A DNA stretch of 64,000 bases from Incurvaria masculella (Eukaryota; Arthropoda; Insecta; Lepidoptera; Incurvariidae): contig OX335651.1 in assembly GCA_946894095.1 (NCBI GenBank), positions 10,004,501 through 10,068,500 on the forward strand, given 5' to 3'. Both the position numbers and the translations under genes were made by a program. Below the pieces are notes generated by a model. The model saw only the letters and a program-made list of their open reading frames with translations. It ran no database searches and was not told where the DNA came from. Positions 1-13,141 of the stretch are shown one piece after another (within the stretch, counting starts at the first letter, position 1; every line of letters starts with the position of its first letter).

Positions 1-1104
1 TTTAAGTATTTAATAATAAAACCGACTGGTTATTGTTGTATAATTAATAGGTATCGATGTTTCCAGACAATCAGTAATTCATCAGCAGGTACATTCCAGC
101 ATCTATTTTATATAGCCAATCTAGATAACGCAACCCAAAATACTTTCTTTATTATGGTTAGTAATCTAGGTAATACTTACAAAAACACTTTATCGACACA
201 ACTAGGTACTGTCAACATCATTATCACTTAAACTCCTATCAACCTACTCTCACTTTAGTCTAACTAACTTCATATTATACACTGTCTACAGTATTTCTTC
301 ATCCAAAGATAATTCACTCAAACAAATCAACAAATTTAGGAGACACTTCCAAGAAAATTTCGCACTGGCAAGGTATCATACATCTAGCTACAAACGAAAT
401 TATATTTAATTGCGCGACCATCTGCCAACAGCGCTCAAGACGTAATGTTTGCAATTGTTTGCGCTGATATTACAAAGTGTGTGCAAATATTATCCGAACA
501 CAGCAATCTATAGACTATGAAAATTATCATAAAAATACCTACCGACTTATCTAAAGACACATTTCAAATAACCCATTGAGCCTGGATTGCAGAGCAGGTA
601 ATGGTGCTTGACAGATACTGACTGCATTTGAAGGAGAAAACCTTTTCACCGACACATTTCCAGCTCATGGTCGCAGAAATAAAATATGTTTCATTCCTGC
701 CTCATAAGCGGATGCAAAAAGAAATAAAAAATCGGCCTATAATTGACATATGAATTCTCCTTTATTTTCTCTCAATTAGCTGCTCTTTGGATTAAACAAT
801 AAGAATAGGGAAGAAAACACAAAGCTCATTGTAGGCTTAGATAAAAAAGGAATCTTCCTTTTCATCTAAGATTGTAGGTTTCTCTTGAGCGACCTCACCA
901 TAGAAACATCCAAACAGTTCTATTTTTATGATTTTTTTACCTAAAAGATGTTTTCCATGATGCAGTTAGAATAACGTTTGGAGGGAAAAAGCTTATGTTT
1001 GTCTTCAAACTAATTTGGATAATCGCAATAGAATGGTAAGAGATTATCGCATATGATTTTTAAAGGGAACACCTGTTGTACGGCAACTAGATCTTCAACG
1101 GGGG
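1..1104. other. AT-rich stretch, no gene seen
   Basis: No convincing reading frame, RNA gene or recognisable repeat is visible here. It is AT-rich noncoding DNA left of the first SINE-like element. Confidence 0.5.
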
Positions 1105-1502
1105 TTTTTTTTTATGCGACCTGACATGGATGGCTAATACCACACAACTACCGTTATGATATTATCCCAATACACCTCATTCCCAAAGGAATTTGGTGCC
1201 ATGCCAGGACCTTCCCTTTATGAGCACGGCTACATTAAACTGGATGGAAAACACGGACAATTTTTCATTGCCGCTTCGACCATCTTTTCATCCAATGCGA
1301 TGGTACCAACCCGGGCGGGCATAAACCCTACCACCTAGTAGGGGAAGGGGACCTACAGTTTTACATGGATTCCGAACCATGGAGCAGCTCGCATTCGTAA
1401 CGAATTGCACTTATCGAACTTGGAAAGAGAAAGACAGTGGTGCATGTCGGTATTGAACCCAGGTCTCTGGTACGCTAGGCCAGTCCCCTACGAGCCGCTC
1501 AA
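1105..1502 (-). repeat. tRNA-derived SINE-like element, family A
   Basis: This copy matches others at 35249-35638, 55380-55722 and 58631-59003. The tRNA-like head is at the right end, so the element reads on the minus strand. In the complete copy at 58631 the head carries an A-box-like TAGCCTAGTGG and a B-box-like GGTTCAATT. This copy has lost about 12 bases inside the head (near 1491). The 60-codon open frame across it is repeat sequence, not a gene. Confidence 0.8.
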
Positions 1503-1714
1503 AACCCTAAAAATGCTTTACAAAAGAGTACAAAGGTACAGAGTACAAATGTACTCTTTTTAAGAGAATATTTTAAGGTTAAAGTAGTTGAGTGGCGTTG
1601 AAAACATAAATTAAAACACTTTAGTTGTTAGAGTATACATTTTGAAACCTTTAGTTGTAAATTAGCATATGTAAAGCTTATGTAGCACTTTCACCTACAA
1701 TAGAGGTAATAAAC

Positions 1715-2137
1715 TGTAACGGATTTAATTTCAGTACAGAGTCCACATAGGAATTTTACTAATTTCAAATTTCCCTCTAATTCTACCTACCCACGGTTTT
1801 CGGCCTCAAGACGAAAAAAACGAAAAGAAAAAACACTCTTGTGGCGGGTGCGACCGAAGTGCCGCCTGCTAATTATGAGACTGAGAAGATTTACTGCTGT
1901 TTTGGACAAGTTTGTTTTTCTTACAAGACTTTCACGGTTGTGCAAAGTGAAGTGTTGTGCCACAAGTGTGGGCAAACCATAGTTTTGTTGAGGCGCCCAA
2001 CAAACCAAGAAGAGGAAGGGCCGGCAGGACACCACGCCGCCCTATCACCTGAGCTAGCCGTGTCATATTAAGTGGATGTGCAAGGTACTCCAAACTTTTC
2101 ATTATCAAATGTGCCCTGGCGAAAAACCGGCGTTACA
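1715..2137 (+). repeat. Left (5') LTR
   Basis: It is 423 bp, bounded by the terminal inverted bases TGTAACG and CGTTACA, and nearly identical to 17609-18032. It lacks one T of a T-run near 1917 that is present in the right copy, and has A where the right LTR has T near the start. Short open frames inside the LTR on both strands also appear in the other copy and are not genes. Confidence 0.92.
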
Positions 2138-2140
2138 ATT

Positions 2141-2160
2141 TGGCGCATCAACGTTGGGGC
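2141..2160 (+). promoter_or_regulatory. Candidate primer binding site
   Basis: TGGCGC starts three bases after the left LTR end. This is the position and TGG beginning expected for a tRNA primer site of an LTR retrotransposon. The specific tRNA was not identified. Confidence 0.6.
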
Positions 2161-2474
2161 CGAAGCCTACCTTCCTTTCTAACATCCTAGTTTTCCTTTT
2201 GTTGGCTCAAGTTACTGATTAAGTTGAATTTTCGTTATTTCATTTAATCCTTTTTTTGTAACATTAATTGACTTTCAATATTGGGGGTATTAGAGAAAAA
2301 ATCTTGTTTCGAAATATTGGAAGTCATTTCTCATTATGCACTGTTGACAGTGACAGTTGTCAGCTGTTAATAAACACCAAGGTTTTCTTTGTTTTTATGT
2401 CAGTTTAGTTAAGTTGTTTTTTTCTCTAGATCTTTCACTTGATAACAACCAAGTTAAAATTATTATTGTTTAAC

Positions 2475-2636
2475 ATGGATAAAGACGACATTCGGCGGCT
2501 CGTGGAGGCTCTTGTCTCAAATCAATCGACAAGTCGTGAAGGCCCTGCACAGACACCTATAACCAGTTACGCTAAGCTTTCAAAAGAGGAATTGTGTCAA
2601 GCATTAAGGCTCCGTATGACGCTAAATCGCACTTAG
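2475..2636 (+). pseudogene. 5' fragment of retrotransposon gag (53 codons)
   Basis: The frame opens with ATG about 340 bp after the left LTR and begins MDKDDIRRLVEAL. It is polar and probably helical, as is common for gag N-termini, and stops at 2636. Its position just downstream of the LTR and binding-site candidate suggests the start of gag, with the remainder displaced to about 13.3 kb by the insert. No sequence match to the downstream gag proves this. The open frame extends upstream to 2439, but the 2475 ATG is the natural start. Confidence 0.5.
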
Positions 2637-3668
2637 CTTTGTCTTAATTTATCAGAGAATATTGAACTAATCATGCTAAAATTGCGTTATATGAAACTTC
2701 ACTTATATCCGCTTAATCTGAATGATTATTGTTCCAATAGCATAACATTGGCCCGATAGAAAAAAATCGCGAAAATAGGTCGATTTTTTCACATTATGCT
2801 TTATTTCTCAGAATTGGTGTTAATTACAGTACTAGTAATCTCACATTATATTTGCATCATGATTTTCAAATTTTTGAATGATTATTGTTGCATTTGGACA
2901 CAATTTTTCATTCAAAGCATCAAAAAAATGAATTTTGGACTTACGACAAAATTTCTGAGCACCGTAAAGTATCCCTTTCCCTTTCGTTCTCTTGGCGATT
3001 ATCTATCGCCATTTCGGTAGCCTCAGTCCGCTGCGATGTTTCGAAGCGGGCGCACGCATCTCCGCACGACTCTCCGCACGCGGAGATCGCTTTCGGGATT
3101 GCGACAGTAACAAAGTTCCGAACCAAATTCCTACGAGCATCAGCCGAGGCATCAGATGGCGCTGTACAATTCTCAATCAAATGTTATTGAGGTCTAAAGC
3201 CGAAATAATTGAGACTGGTTAGTAACGTTCGGTTAGCAAGATATAAATAAATAAAAATATCATAAATAAATAAAATATTTGTTATAATATAAAAAAAGTG
3301 ATGTTTCCAGGAACCGAACTTCGATATGTGTGGTTCTCAACTTCGCAGCAAAAATACGACACTAAAACCATTGTGCCACGACTATCGTTACGTAATTATG
3401 CTAAATTCTCCTTCTCAAGCCTAGCGGGCACTACGAGTATTGGGGCGGCCGTAAATATCCGCCTCCCCGTGGAACGTGCGTCTGCAAGTACGTCCATTGC
3501 GGACGGGTCGCAACAGGACAAGTCACATGACCTTGGCAGATAGCTCGGCGGCGGGCGGATTTTTGTAGTTTTTGTCGGCGGCACAGAATAATGAATAACA
3601 TGAACAGAAGGAAAACTCCGTGAAAAGAATAAATGACATAAATAATATGTTTTGTTTTGTTGGTTCGT
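2637..3668. other. Unclassified insert DNA, left part
   Basis: This is the first part of the DNA separating the two gag pieces. A more GC-rich patch (about 2980-3160) is open in several frames on both strands, which argues against a specific gene. Around 3300-3395 the minus strand has a tRNA-like look (TGGCACAATGG then GTTCGGTTCC), possibly a SINE head. No gene is supported. Confidence 0.4.
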
Positions 3669-3890
3669 TTTTAGGGTACCGCACCCAAAGGGTGAAAACG
3701 AAACCCTATTACTAAGCCTCCGCTGTCCGTCCGTCCGTCCGTCTGTCACAGGGCCTTAGGTAGGCAGCTGAAATGTTCACGGAGTGTGTATTTATTTTAC
3801 CGCTATAACAACAAATAGCTAAAATAAAATAATAATAAAAATTAATATTATATAATAAATAATAAATAAATTCTATGACGAAAAGAAACT
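3669..3890 (-). repeat. Interspersed repeat family B, truncated
   Basis: It starts at the family end TTTTAGGGT(A/T)CCG, followed by the CCGT microsatellite and the segment around GGCAGCTGAAATGTTCACGG. It lacks the other terminus (TTGGCCGGTT) seen in full copies such as 18658-18961. Family B has tRNA-like signals at that missing end, so it is probably also a SINE. Confidence 0.75.
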
Positions 3891-3929
3891 CCAATATTAA
3901 TCTCGGAGGAACGGTTCAGTTCAATTTCA

Positions 3930-6900
3930 TGTGTTGAATATGTCAAGTCATGACCAAATATGTTTTCGCTATATCTGGGAAAACATTTGTCGTAGACCCA
4001 TCATGCGACCACTCAAAATAAACGCTCTGACCTGATTTACCTTCCCTGTCATGTCAAAATTTGTTTTCGTTATATCATGGGAAACACTGGTCGTAGACCC
4101 ATGATGCGACCACTCAAAGTAAACGTCCCGACCTGATCTACCTGTCTGTCATGTCTAAATTTGTTTTCGTTATGTCTTGGGAAACACTGGTCGTAGACCC
4201 ATCATGCGACCACTCAAAATAAACGCCCCGACCTGATCTACCTGGCTGTCATGTCAAAATAAGTTTTCGTTATATTATGGGAAACACTGGTCGCAGACCC
4301 ATCATGCGACCACTCAAAATAAACGCCCCGACCTGATCTAACTTCCTGTCATGTCAAATTTTTTTTTTCGTTATATCATGGGAAACACTGGTAGTAGACC
4401 CATCATGCGACCACTCAAAATAAACGCCCCGACCTGATCTACCTGTCTGTCATGTCAAAATTAGTTTTCGTTATATCTTGGGAAACACTGGTCGTAGATC
4501 CACGATGCGACCACTCAAAGTTAACGTCCCGATCTGATCTGTCCGTCTGTCATGTCAAAATTTGTTTCCGTTATATCATGGGAAACACTGGTCGTAGACC
4601 CATCATGCGACCTCTCAAAATAAACGCCCCGACCTGATCTACCTGTCTGTCATGTCAAAATTTGTTTTCGTTACATCATGGAAAACACTGGTCGTAGACC
4701 CATCATGCGACCACTCAAAATAAACGCCCCGACCTAATCTACCTGTCTGTCATGTCAACATTGTTTTTTGTTATATCATGGGAAACACTGGTCTTAGACC
4801 CATCATGCGACCACTCAAAATAAACGCCCCGACCTGATCTACCTGTTTGTCATGTCAAAATTTGTTTTCGTTATATCATGGGAAACACTGGTCGTAGACC
4901 CATCATGCGACCACTCAAAATAAACGTCCCGATCTGATCTCCCCGTCTGTCATGTCAAAATTTGTTTCCGTTATATCATGGGAAACACTGGTCGTAGACC
5001 CATCATGCGACCACTCAAAATAAACGTCCCGATCTGATCTACCCGTCTGTCATGTCATAATTTGTTTCCGTTATATCATGGGAAACACTGGTCGTAGAAC
5101 CATCATGCGACCACTCAAAATAAACGCCCCGACCTGATCTACCTGTCTGTCATGTCATAATTTGTTTTCGTTATATCATGGGAAACACTGGTTGTAGACC
5201 CATGATGCGACCACTCAAATTAAACGCCCCGACCTGATCTACCTGTCTGTCATGTCAAAATTTGTTTTCGTTATATCATGGGAAACACTGGTTGTAGACC
5301 CATGATGCGACCACTCAAATTAAACGTCCCGACCTGATCTACCCGTCTGTCATGTCAAAATTTGTTTTCGTTGTATCATGGAAAACACTGGTCGTAGACC
5401 CATCATGCGACCACTCAAAATAAACGTCCCGATCTGTTCTACCCGTCTGTCATGTCAAAATTTGTTTCCGTTATATCATGGGAAACACTGGTCGTAGACC
5501 CATCATGCGACCACTCAAATTAAACGCCCCGACCTGATCTACCTGTCTGTCATGTCAAAATTTGTTTTCGTTATATCATGGGAAACACTGGTTGTAGACC
5601 CATCATGCGACCACTCAAAATAAACGCCCCGACCTGATCTACCTGTTTGTCATGTCAAAATTGGTTTTCGTTATATCATGGGAAACACTGGTCGTAGACC
5701 CATCATGCGACCACTCAAAATAAACGTCCCGATCTGATCTACCCGTCTGTCATGTCAAAATTTGTTTCCGTTATATCATGGGAAACACTGGTCGTAGACC
5801 CATCATGCGACCTCTCAAAATAAACGCCCCGACCTGATCTACCTGTCTGTCATGTCAACATTGTTTTTTGTTATATCATGGGAAACACTGGTCTTAGACC
5901 CATCATGCGACCACTCAAAATAAACGCCCCGACCTGATCTACCTGTTTGTCATGTCAAAATTGGTTTTCGTTATATCATGGGAAACACTGGTCGTAGACC
6001 CATCATGCGACCACTCAAAATAAACGTCCCGATCTGATCTACCCGTCTGTCATGTCAAAATTTGTTTCCGTTATATCATGGGAAACACTGGTCGTAGACC
6101 CATCATGCGACCTCTCAAAATAAACGCCCCGACCTGATCTACCTGTCTGTCATGTCAAAATTTGTTTTCGTTATATCATGGGAAACACTGGTTGTAGACC
6201 CATGATGCGACCACTCAAATTAAACGTCCCGACCTGATCTACCCGTCTGTCATGTCAAAATTTGTTTTCGTTATAGCATGGAAAACACTGGTCGTAGACC
6301 CATCATGCGACCACTCAAAATAAACGCCCCGACCTAATCTACCTGTCTGTCATGTCAACATTGTTTTTTGTTATATCATGGGAAACACTGGTCTTAGACC
6401 CATCATGCGACCACTCAAAATAAACGCCCCGACCTGATCTACCTGTTTGTCATGTCAAAATTGGTTTTCGTTATATCATGGGAAACACTGGTCGTAGACC
6501 CATCATGCGACCACTCAAAATAAACGTCCCGATCTGATCTACCCGTCTGTCATGTCAAAATTTGTTTCCGTTATATCATGGGAAACACTGGTCGTAGACC
6601 CATCATGCGACCACTCAAAATAAAGGTCCCGATCTGATCTACCCGTCTGTCATGTCATAATTTGTTTCCGTTATATCATGGGAAACACTGGTCGTAGACC
6701 CATCATGCGACCACTCAAAATAAACGCCCCGACCTGATCTACCTGTCTGTCATGTCATAATTTGTTTTCGTTATATCATGGGAAACACTGGTTGTAGACC
6801 CATGATGCGACCACTCAAATTAAACGCCCCGACCTGATCTACCTGTCTGTCATGTCAAAATTTGTTTTCGTTATATCATGGGAAACACTGGTTGTAGACC

Positions 6901-9900
6901 CATGATGCGACCACTCAAATTAAACGTCCCGACCTGATCTACCCGTCTGTCATGTCAAAATTTGTTTTCGTTGTATCATGGAAAACACTGGTCGTAGACC
7001 CATCATGCGACCACTCAAAATAAACGTCCCGATCTGTTCTACCCGTCTGTCATGTCAAAATTTGTTTCCGTTATATCATGGGAAACACTGGTCGTAGACC
7101 CATCATGCGACCACTCAAATTAAACGCCCCGACCTGATCTACCTGTCTGTCATGTCAAAATTTGTTTTCGTTATATCATGGGAAACACTGGTTGTAGACC
7201 CATGATGCGACCACTCAAATTAAACGTCCCGACCTGATCTACCCGTCTGTCATGTCAAAATTTGTTTTCGTTGTATCATGGAAAACACTGGTCGTAGACC
7301 CATCATGCGACCACTCAAAATAAACGCCCCGACCTAATCTACCTGTCTGTCATGTCAACAGTGTTTTTTGTTATATCATGGGAAATACTGGTCGTAGACC
7401 CATCATGCGACCACTCAAAATAAACGCCCCGACCTGATCTACCTGTCTGTCATGTCAAAATTAGTTTTCGTTATATCTTGGGAAACACTGGTCGTAGATC
7501 CACGATGCGACCACTCAAAGTTAACGTCCCGATCTGATCTGTCCGTCTGTCATGTCAAAATTTGTTTCCGTTATATCATGGGAAACACTGGTCGTAGACC
7601 CATCATGCGACCTCTCAAAATAAACGCCCCGACCTGATCTACCTGTCTGTCATGTCAAAATTTGTTTTCGTTACATCATGGAAAACACTGGTCGTAGACC
7701 CATCATGCGACCACTCAAAATAAACGCCCCGACCTAATCTACCTGTCTGTCATGTCAACATTGTTTTTTGTTATATCATGGGAAACACTGGTCTTAGACC
7801 CATCATGCGACCACTCAAAATAAACGCCCCGACCTGATCTACCTGTTTGTCATGTCAAAATTTGTTTTCGTTATATCATGGGAAACACTGGTCGTAGACC
7901 CATCATGCGACCACTCAAAATAAACGTCCCGATCTGATCTCCCCGTCTGTCATGTCAAAATTTGTTTCCGTTATATCATGGGAAACACTGGTTGTAGACC
8001 CATGATGCGACCACTCAAATTAAACGTCCCGACCTGATCTACCCGTCTGTCATGTCAAAATTTGTTTTCGTTGTATCATGGAAAACACTGGTCGTAGACC
8101 CATCATGCGACCACTCAAAATAAACGCCCCGACCTAATCTACCTGTCTGTCATGTCAACAGTGTTTTTTGTTATATCATGGGAAATACTGGTCGTAGACC
8201 CATCATGCGACCACTCAAAATAAACGCCCCGACCTGATCTACCTGTCTGTCATGTCAAAATTAGTTTTCGTTATATCTTGGGAAACACTGGTCGTAGATC
8301 CACGATGCGACCACTCAAAGTTAACGTCCCGATCTGATCTGTCCGTCTGTCATGTCAAAATTTGTTTCCGTTATATCATGGGAAACACTGGTCGTAGACC
8401 CATCATGCGACCTCTCAAAATAAACGCCCCGACCTGATCTACCTGTCTGTCATGTCAAAATTTGTTTCCGTTATATCATGGGAAACACTGGTCGTAGACC
8501 CATCATGCGACCTCTCAAAATAAACGCCCCGACCTGATCTACCTGTCTGTCATGTCAAAATTTGTTTTCGTTACATCATGGAAAACACTGGTCGTAGACC
8601 CATCATGCGACCACTCAAAATAAACGCCCCGACCTAATCTACCTGTCTGTCATGTCAACATTGTTTTTTGTTATATCATGGGAAACACTGGTCTTAGACC
8701 CATCATGCGACCACTCAAAATAAACGCCCCGACCTGATCTACTTGTTTGTCATGTCGAAATTTGTTTTCGTTATATCATGGGAAACACTGGTCGTAGACC
8801 CATCATGCGACCACTCAAAATAAACGTCCCGATCTGATCTCCCCGTCTGTCATGTCAAAATTTGTTTCCGTTATATCATGGGAAACACTGGTCGTAGACC
8901 CATCATGCGACCACTCAAAATAAACGTCCCGATCTGATCTACCCGTCTGTCATGTCATAATTTGTTTCCGTTATATCATGGGAAACACTGGTCGTAGAAC
9001 CATCATGCGACCACTCAAAATAAACGCCCCGACCTGATCTACCTGTCTGTCATGTCATAATTTGTTTTCGTTATATCATGGGAAACACTGGTTGTAGACC
9101 CATGATGCGACCACTCAAATTAAACGCCCCGACCTGATCTACCTGTCTGTCATGTCAAAATTTGTTTTCGTTATATCATGGGAAACACTGGTTGTAGACC
9201 CATGATGCGACCACTCAAATTAAACGTCCCGACCTGATCTACCCGTCTGTCATGTCAAAATTTGTTTTCGTTGTATCATGGAAAACACTGGTCGTAGACC
9301 CATCATGCGACCACTCAAAATAAACGTCCCGATCTGTTCTACCCGTCTGTCATGTCAAAATTTGTTTCCGTTATATCATGGGAAACACTGGTCGTAGACC
9401 CATCATGCGACCACTCAAATTAAACGCCCCGACCTGATCTACCTGTCTGTCATGTCAAAATTTGTTTTCGTTATATCATGGGAAACACTGGTTGTAGACC
9501 CATCATGCGACCACTCAAAATAAACGCCCCGACCTGATCTACCTGTTTGTCATGTCAAAATTGGTTTTCGTTATATCATGGGAAACACTGGTCGTAGACC
9601 CATCATGCGACCACTCAAAATAAACGTCCCGATCTGATCTACCCGTCTGTCATGTCAAAATTTGTTTCCGTTATATCATGGGAAACACTGGTCGTAGACC
9701 CATCATGCGACCTCTCAAAATAAACGCCCCGACCTGATCTACCTGTCTGTCATGTCAACATTGTTTTTTGTTATATCATGGGAAACACTGGTCTTAGACC
9801 CATCATGCGATCACTCAAAATAAACGCCCCGACCTGATTTACCTGTTTGTCATGTCAAAATTGGTTTTCGTTATATCATGGGAAACACTGGTCGTAGACC

Positions 9901-11700
9901 CATCATGCGACCACTCAAAATAAACGTCCCGATCTGATCTACCCGTCTGTCATGTCAAAATTTGTTTCCGTTATATCATGGGAAACACTGGTCGTAGACC
10001 CATCATGCGACCTCTCAAAATAAACGCCCCGACCTGATCTACCTGTCTGTCATGTCAAAATTTGTTTTCGTTATATCATGGGAAACACTGGTTGTAGACC
10101 CATGATGCGACCACTCAAATTAAACGTCCCGACCTGATCTACCCGTCTGTCATGTCAAAATTTGTTTTCGTTATAGCATGGAAAACACTGGTCGTAGACC
10201 CATCATGCGACCACTCAAAATAAACGCCCCGACCTAATCTACCTGTCTGTCATGTCAACATTGTTTTTTGTTATATCATGGGAAACACTGGTCTTAGACC
10301 CATCATGCGACCACTCAAAATAAACGCCCCGACCTGATCTACCTGTTTGTCATGTCAAAATTGGTTTTCGTTATATCATGGGAAACACTGGTCGTAGACC
10401 CATCATGCGACCACTCAAAATAAACGTCCCGATCTGATCTACCCGTCTGTCATGTCAAAATTTGTTTCCGTTATATCATGGGAAACACTGGTCGTAGACC
10501 CATCATGCGACCACTCAAAATAAACGTCCCGATCTGATCTACCCGTCTGTCATGTCATAATTTGTTTCCGTTATATCATGGGAAACACTGGTCGTAGACC
10601 CATCATGCGACCACTCAAAATAAACGCCCCGACCTGATCTACCTGTCTGTCATGTCATAATTTGTTTTCGTTATATCATGGGAAACACTGGTTGTAGACC
10701 CATGATGCGACCACTCAAATTAAACGCCCCGACCTGATCTACCTGTCTGTCATGTCAAAATTTGTTTTCGTTATATCATGGGAAACACTGGTTGTAGACC
10801 CATGATGCGACCACTCAAATTAAACGTCCCGACCTGATCTACCCGTCTGTCATGTCAAAATTTGTTTTCGTTGTATCATGGAAAACACTGGTCGTAGACC
10901 CATCATGCGACCACTCAAAATAAACGTCCCGATCTGTTCTACCCGTCTGTCATGTCAAAATTTGTTTCCGTTATATCATGGGAAACACTGGTCGTAGACC
11001 CATCATGCGACCACTCAAATTAAACGCCCCGACCTGATCTACCTGTCTGTCATGTCAAAATTTGTTTTCGTTATATCATGGGAAACACTGGTTGTAGACC
11101 CATGATGCGACCACTCAAATTAAACGTCCCGACCTGATCTACCCGTCTGTCATGTCAAAATTTGTTTTCGTTGTATCATGGAAAACACTGGTCGTAGACC
11201 CATCATGCGACCACTCAAAATAAACGCCCCGACCTAATCTACCTGTCTGTCATGTCAACAGTGTTTTTTGTTATATCATGGGAAATACTGGTCGTAGACC
11301 CATCATGCGACCACTCAAAATAAACGCCCCGACCTGATCTACCTGTCTGTCATGTCAAAATTTGTTTTCGTTATATCATGGGAAACACTGGTTGTAGACC
11401 CATGATGCGACCACTCAAATTAAACGTCCCGACCTGATCTACCCGTATGTCATGTCAAAATTTGTTTTCGTTATATCATGGGAAACACTGGTCGTAGACC
11501 CATCATGCGACGACTCAAAATAAACGCCCCGACCTAATCTACCTGCCTGTCATGTCAAAATTGTTTTTTGTTATATCATGGGAAAAACTGGTCTTAGACC
11601 CATCATGCGACCACTCAAAATAAACGCCCCGACCTGATCTAACTGTCTGTCATGTCAACATTTGTTTTTTTCATTTATTATTGGAAACACTGGTCGTAGA
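3930..11700. repeat. Satellite DNA array, 100-bp monomer, about 78 copies
   Basis: A monomer of 100 bp repeats in register; identical text recurs at exact multiples of 100. Each unit includes GGGAAACACTGGTCGTAGAC and CATCATGCGACCACTCAAA. Edge units (3930-4400 and 11440-11700) are more diverged than central ones, as expected from unequal exchange. The array is internally duplicated: about 4441-7990 recurs from 7441 (offset 3000), then the block recurs from 8241 to about 11300 (offset 3800, then 3900 after one extra monomer near 8461). A 61-codon frame repeated at 4452, 7452 and 8252 is a by-product, because 100 is not a multiple of 3. Confidence 0.95.
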
Positions 11701-12085
11701 CTAGCGATAGGCGATTGCGAATAAAATCAATCGAATTATTCGATTGTTCCCGTTATTCGATTCATTCGAATACAAATCTACATTATTCGATTGTTTCACA
11801 GCGCTGCTCTGTGGCGCTACAGCGGAGCGGACGAGCGTCCAAATATTATAAGACACTTCGGCGCGGCGCGACCGCGCGACTGACGCGAGTGAACGAGATA
11901 CAATCGACGAGCGCGCATAGGGTTCCGTTTTCGACATCAACAACAACGAACAACGACGACAACGTCGCCAACGTCGAACAAAAGATGTTCAAACGACAAA
12001 AGACGCGGCACTCGCTGCCGCGGCAAATAGCAGCTAAATGGAGGATACTGCGTACCAGGCGACCACAGGAGAGCAAATTGAACTA
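11701..12085. other. Unclassified insert DNA with ATTCGATT repeats
   Basis: It begins with several copies of ATTCGATT or its close variants (about 11735-11795), then a GC-rich patch open on both strands. The longest frame (11715-12086, 123 codons) is basic and low-complexity, ends where a family B repeat begins, and resembles no family I know. I do not call a gene. Confidence 0.35.
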
Positions 12086-12420
12086 AAAAAACGGGCCAAG
12101 TGCGAGTCGGACTCGCACACGAAGGGTTCCGTACCATCAACACCAAAAATCACGTTTCTTTTGTATGGGCCCCCCTTTAACTTTAATTTTTTTTTTTAAT
12201 TTACCTATTTGTTGTTATAGCGGCAAAATAAATACACACTCTGTGAAAATTTCAGCTGCCTACCTATTACGGTTCATGAGATAGAGCCCTGTGACAGACG
12301 GACGGACGGACGGACGGACGGACGGACGGATGGACGGACGGACGGACGGACGGACGGACGGAGAGCAGAGGCTTAGTAATAGGGTTCCGTTTTCACCCTT
12401 TGGGTACGGAACCCTAAAAA
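12086..12420 (+). repeat. Interspersed repeat family B, full length
   Basis: It begins with the tRNA-like GGCCAAGTGCGAGTCGGACT followed by GGGTTCCGTACCA (A-box-like and B-box-like signals). It contains a (GACG)n microsatellite at about 12297-12362 and ends with GGTACGGAACCCTAAAAA. This is the plus orientation. Confidence 0.85.
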
Positions 12421-13141
12421 GTGTCGACACTACTTGTCACATTCCTTGGAATAAGCGACGTAGGTACCTGCTTAGTACAAAAAAGGAAATTTACTTCACT
12501 TGTGCTGCGGGAGGAATTTGGCCTTTGTTTCGGCTCTCACTACTAATGAAGAATGACGTTACGACCATCAGGTTTATTGAAAAATAATTCTTATTTTTAT
12601 CAATTTACCTATCAATTTGGGAGACAAAAAATTAGATTTTTCTCCGTTTTCATCACTGCGTTACGGCGCTAGAACGGCGATATAATGTTGTAAGTCGCGT
12701 GGCATCATTTTTTGCGCGCTCGTTGTATGGAAATTATTTCTCCATCGTCTCACGTATATCCTTTTTAAAAGTGTTATTTTACTTTTTATTGTATCAAATG
12801 ACGTTTATACTTTTTAAAATTGTTTCTCAGGTAAAAACTTTTACCAAAACCTATTATTATGTAATATTTTTTTATATGTGTAAATCAATTAAGTCTAACT
12901 CACGCTATAATTATATACTATGCACCAATAACAATAAAAAGTAAAAAAACAGAAAAAAAAAATTGTAACATACAGGATTCGAACCGACATCCCCCATCGA
13001 ACAATAACTGTAGATAAGACGTCTCACGCGCTACACCAACCAGCTACTGACAATCAATGTGAAAATAGTAAATCCTTTCATGAAGTAGAGATCTGACGAA
13101 ATGGTGGCTGTTTTCTAGCAGCAATGTGAATAATATGGCGG
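12421..13141. other. AT-rich insert DNA, right part
   Basis: It contains no supported gene. The open frame at 12699-12944 is AT-rich and low-complexity. A tRNA-like sequence is listed separately. Confidence 0.4.
12968..13055 (-). pseudogene. tRNA-like sequence (tRNA pseudogene or SINE head)
   Basis: On the minus strand it reads TAGCTGGTTGGTGTAGCGCG (A-box-like) and later GGTTCGAATCC, a perfect B-box match. The would-be acceptor stem and T stem pair poorly and the ends do not close, so a functional tRNA is unlikely. Confidence 0.5.

Noticed and set aside
1787..2071. Open frames inside the LTRs on both strands (also at 17733-17966)
   Set aside because: They lie in noncoding LTR sequence, and the copies in the two LTRs differ by a T-run length that alters the frame.
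4452..8437. Three identical 61-codon open frames
   Set aside because: They recur at exact satellite intervals and cross two monomers in different frames. They are a by-product of the 100-bp repeat.
4070..11600. CENP-B-box-like word in the monomer (TTTCGTTATATCATGGGA)
   Set aside because: The second half of the box does not match (ATGG instead of CGGG), and Lepidoptera, the suspected order, are holocentric. No centromere claim is justified.
3930..11700. CRISPR-like regular repeat array
   Set aside because: There are no unique spacers; whole 100-bp units repeat head to tail, and the context is a eukaryotic genome.
11715..12086. 123-codon basic frame
   Set aside because: Low-complexity Arg/Ser/Thr composition, frames open on both strands, and an end set by a repeat insertion. 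No recognisable domain.
12968..13055. Functional tRNA gene
   Set aside because: Good A- and B-box resemblance but poor pairing of the acceptor and T stems, so listed only as tRNA-like.
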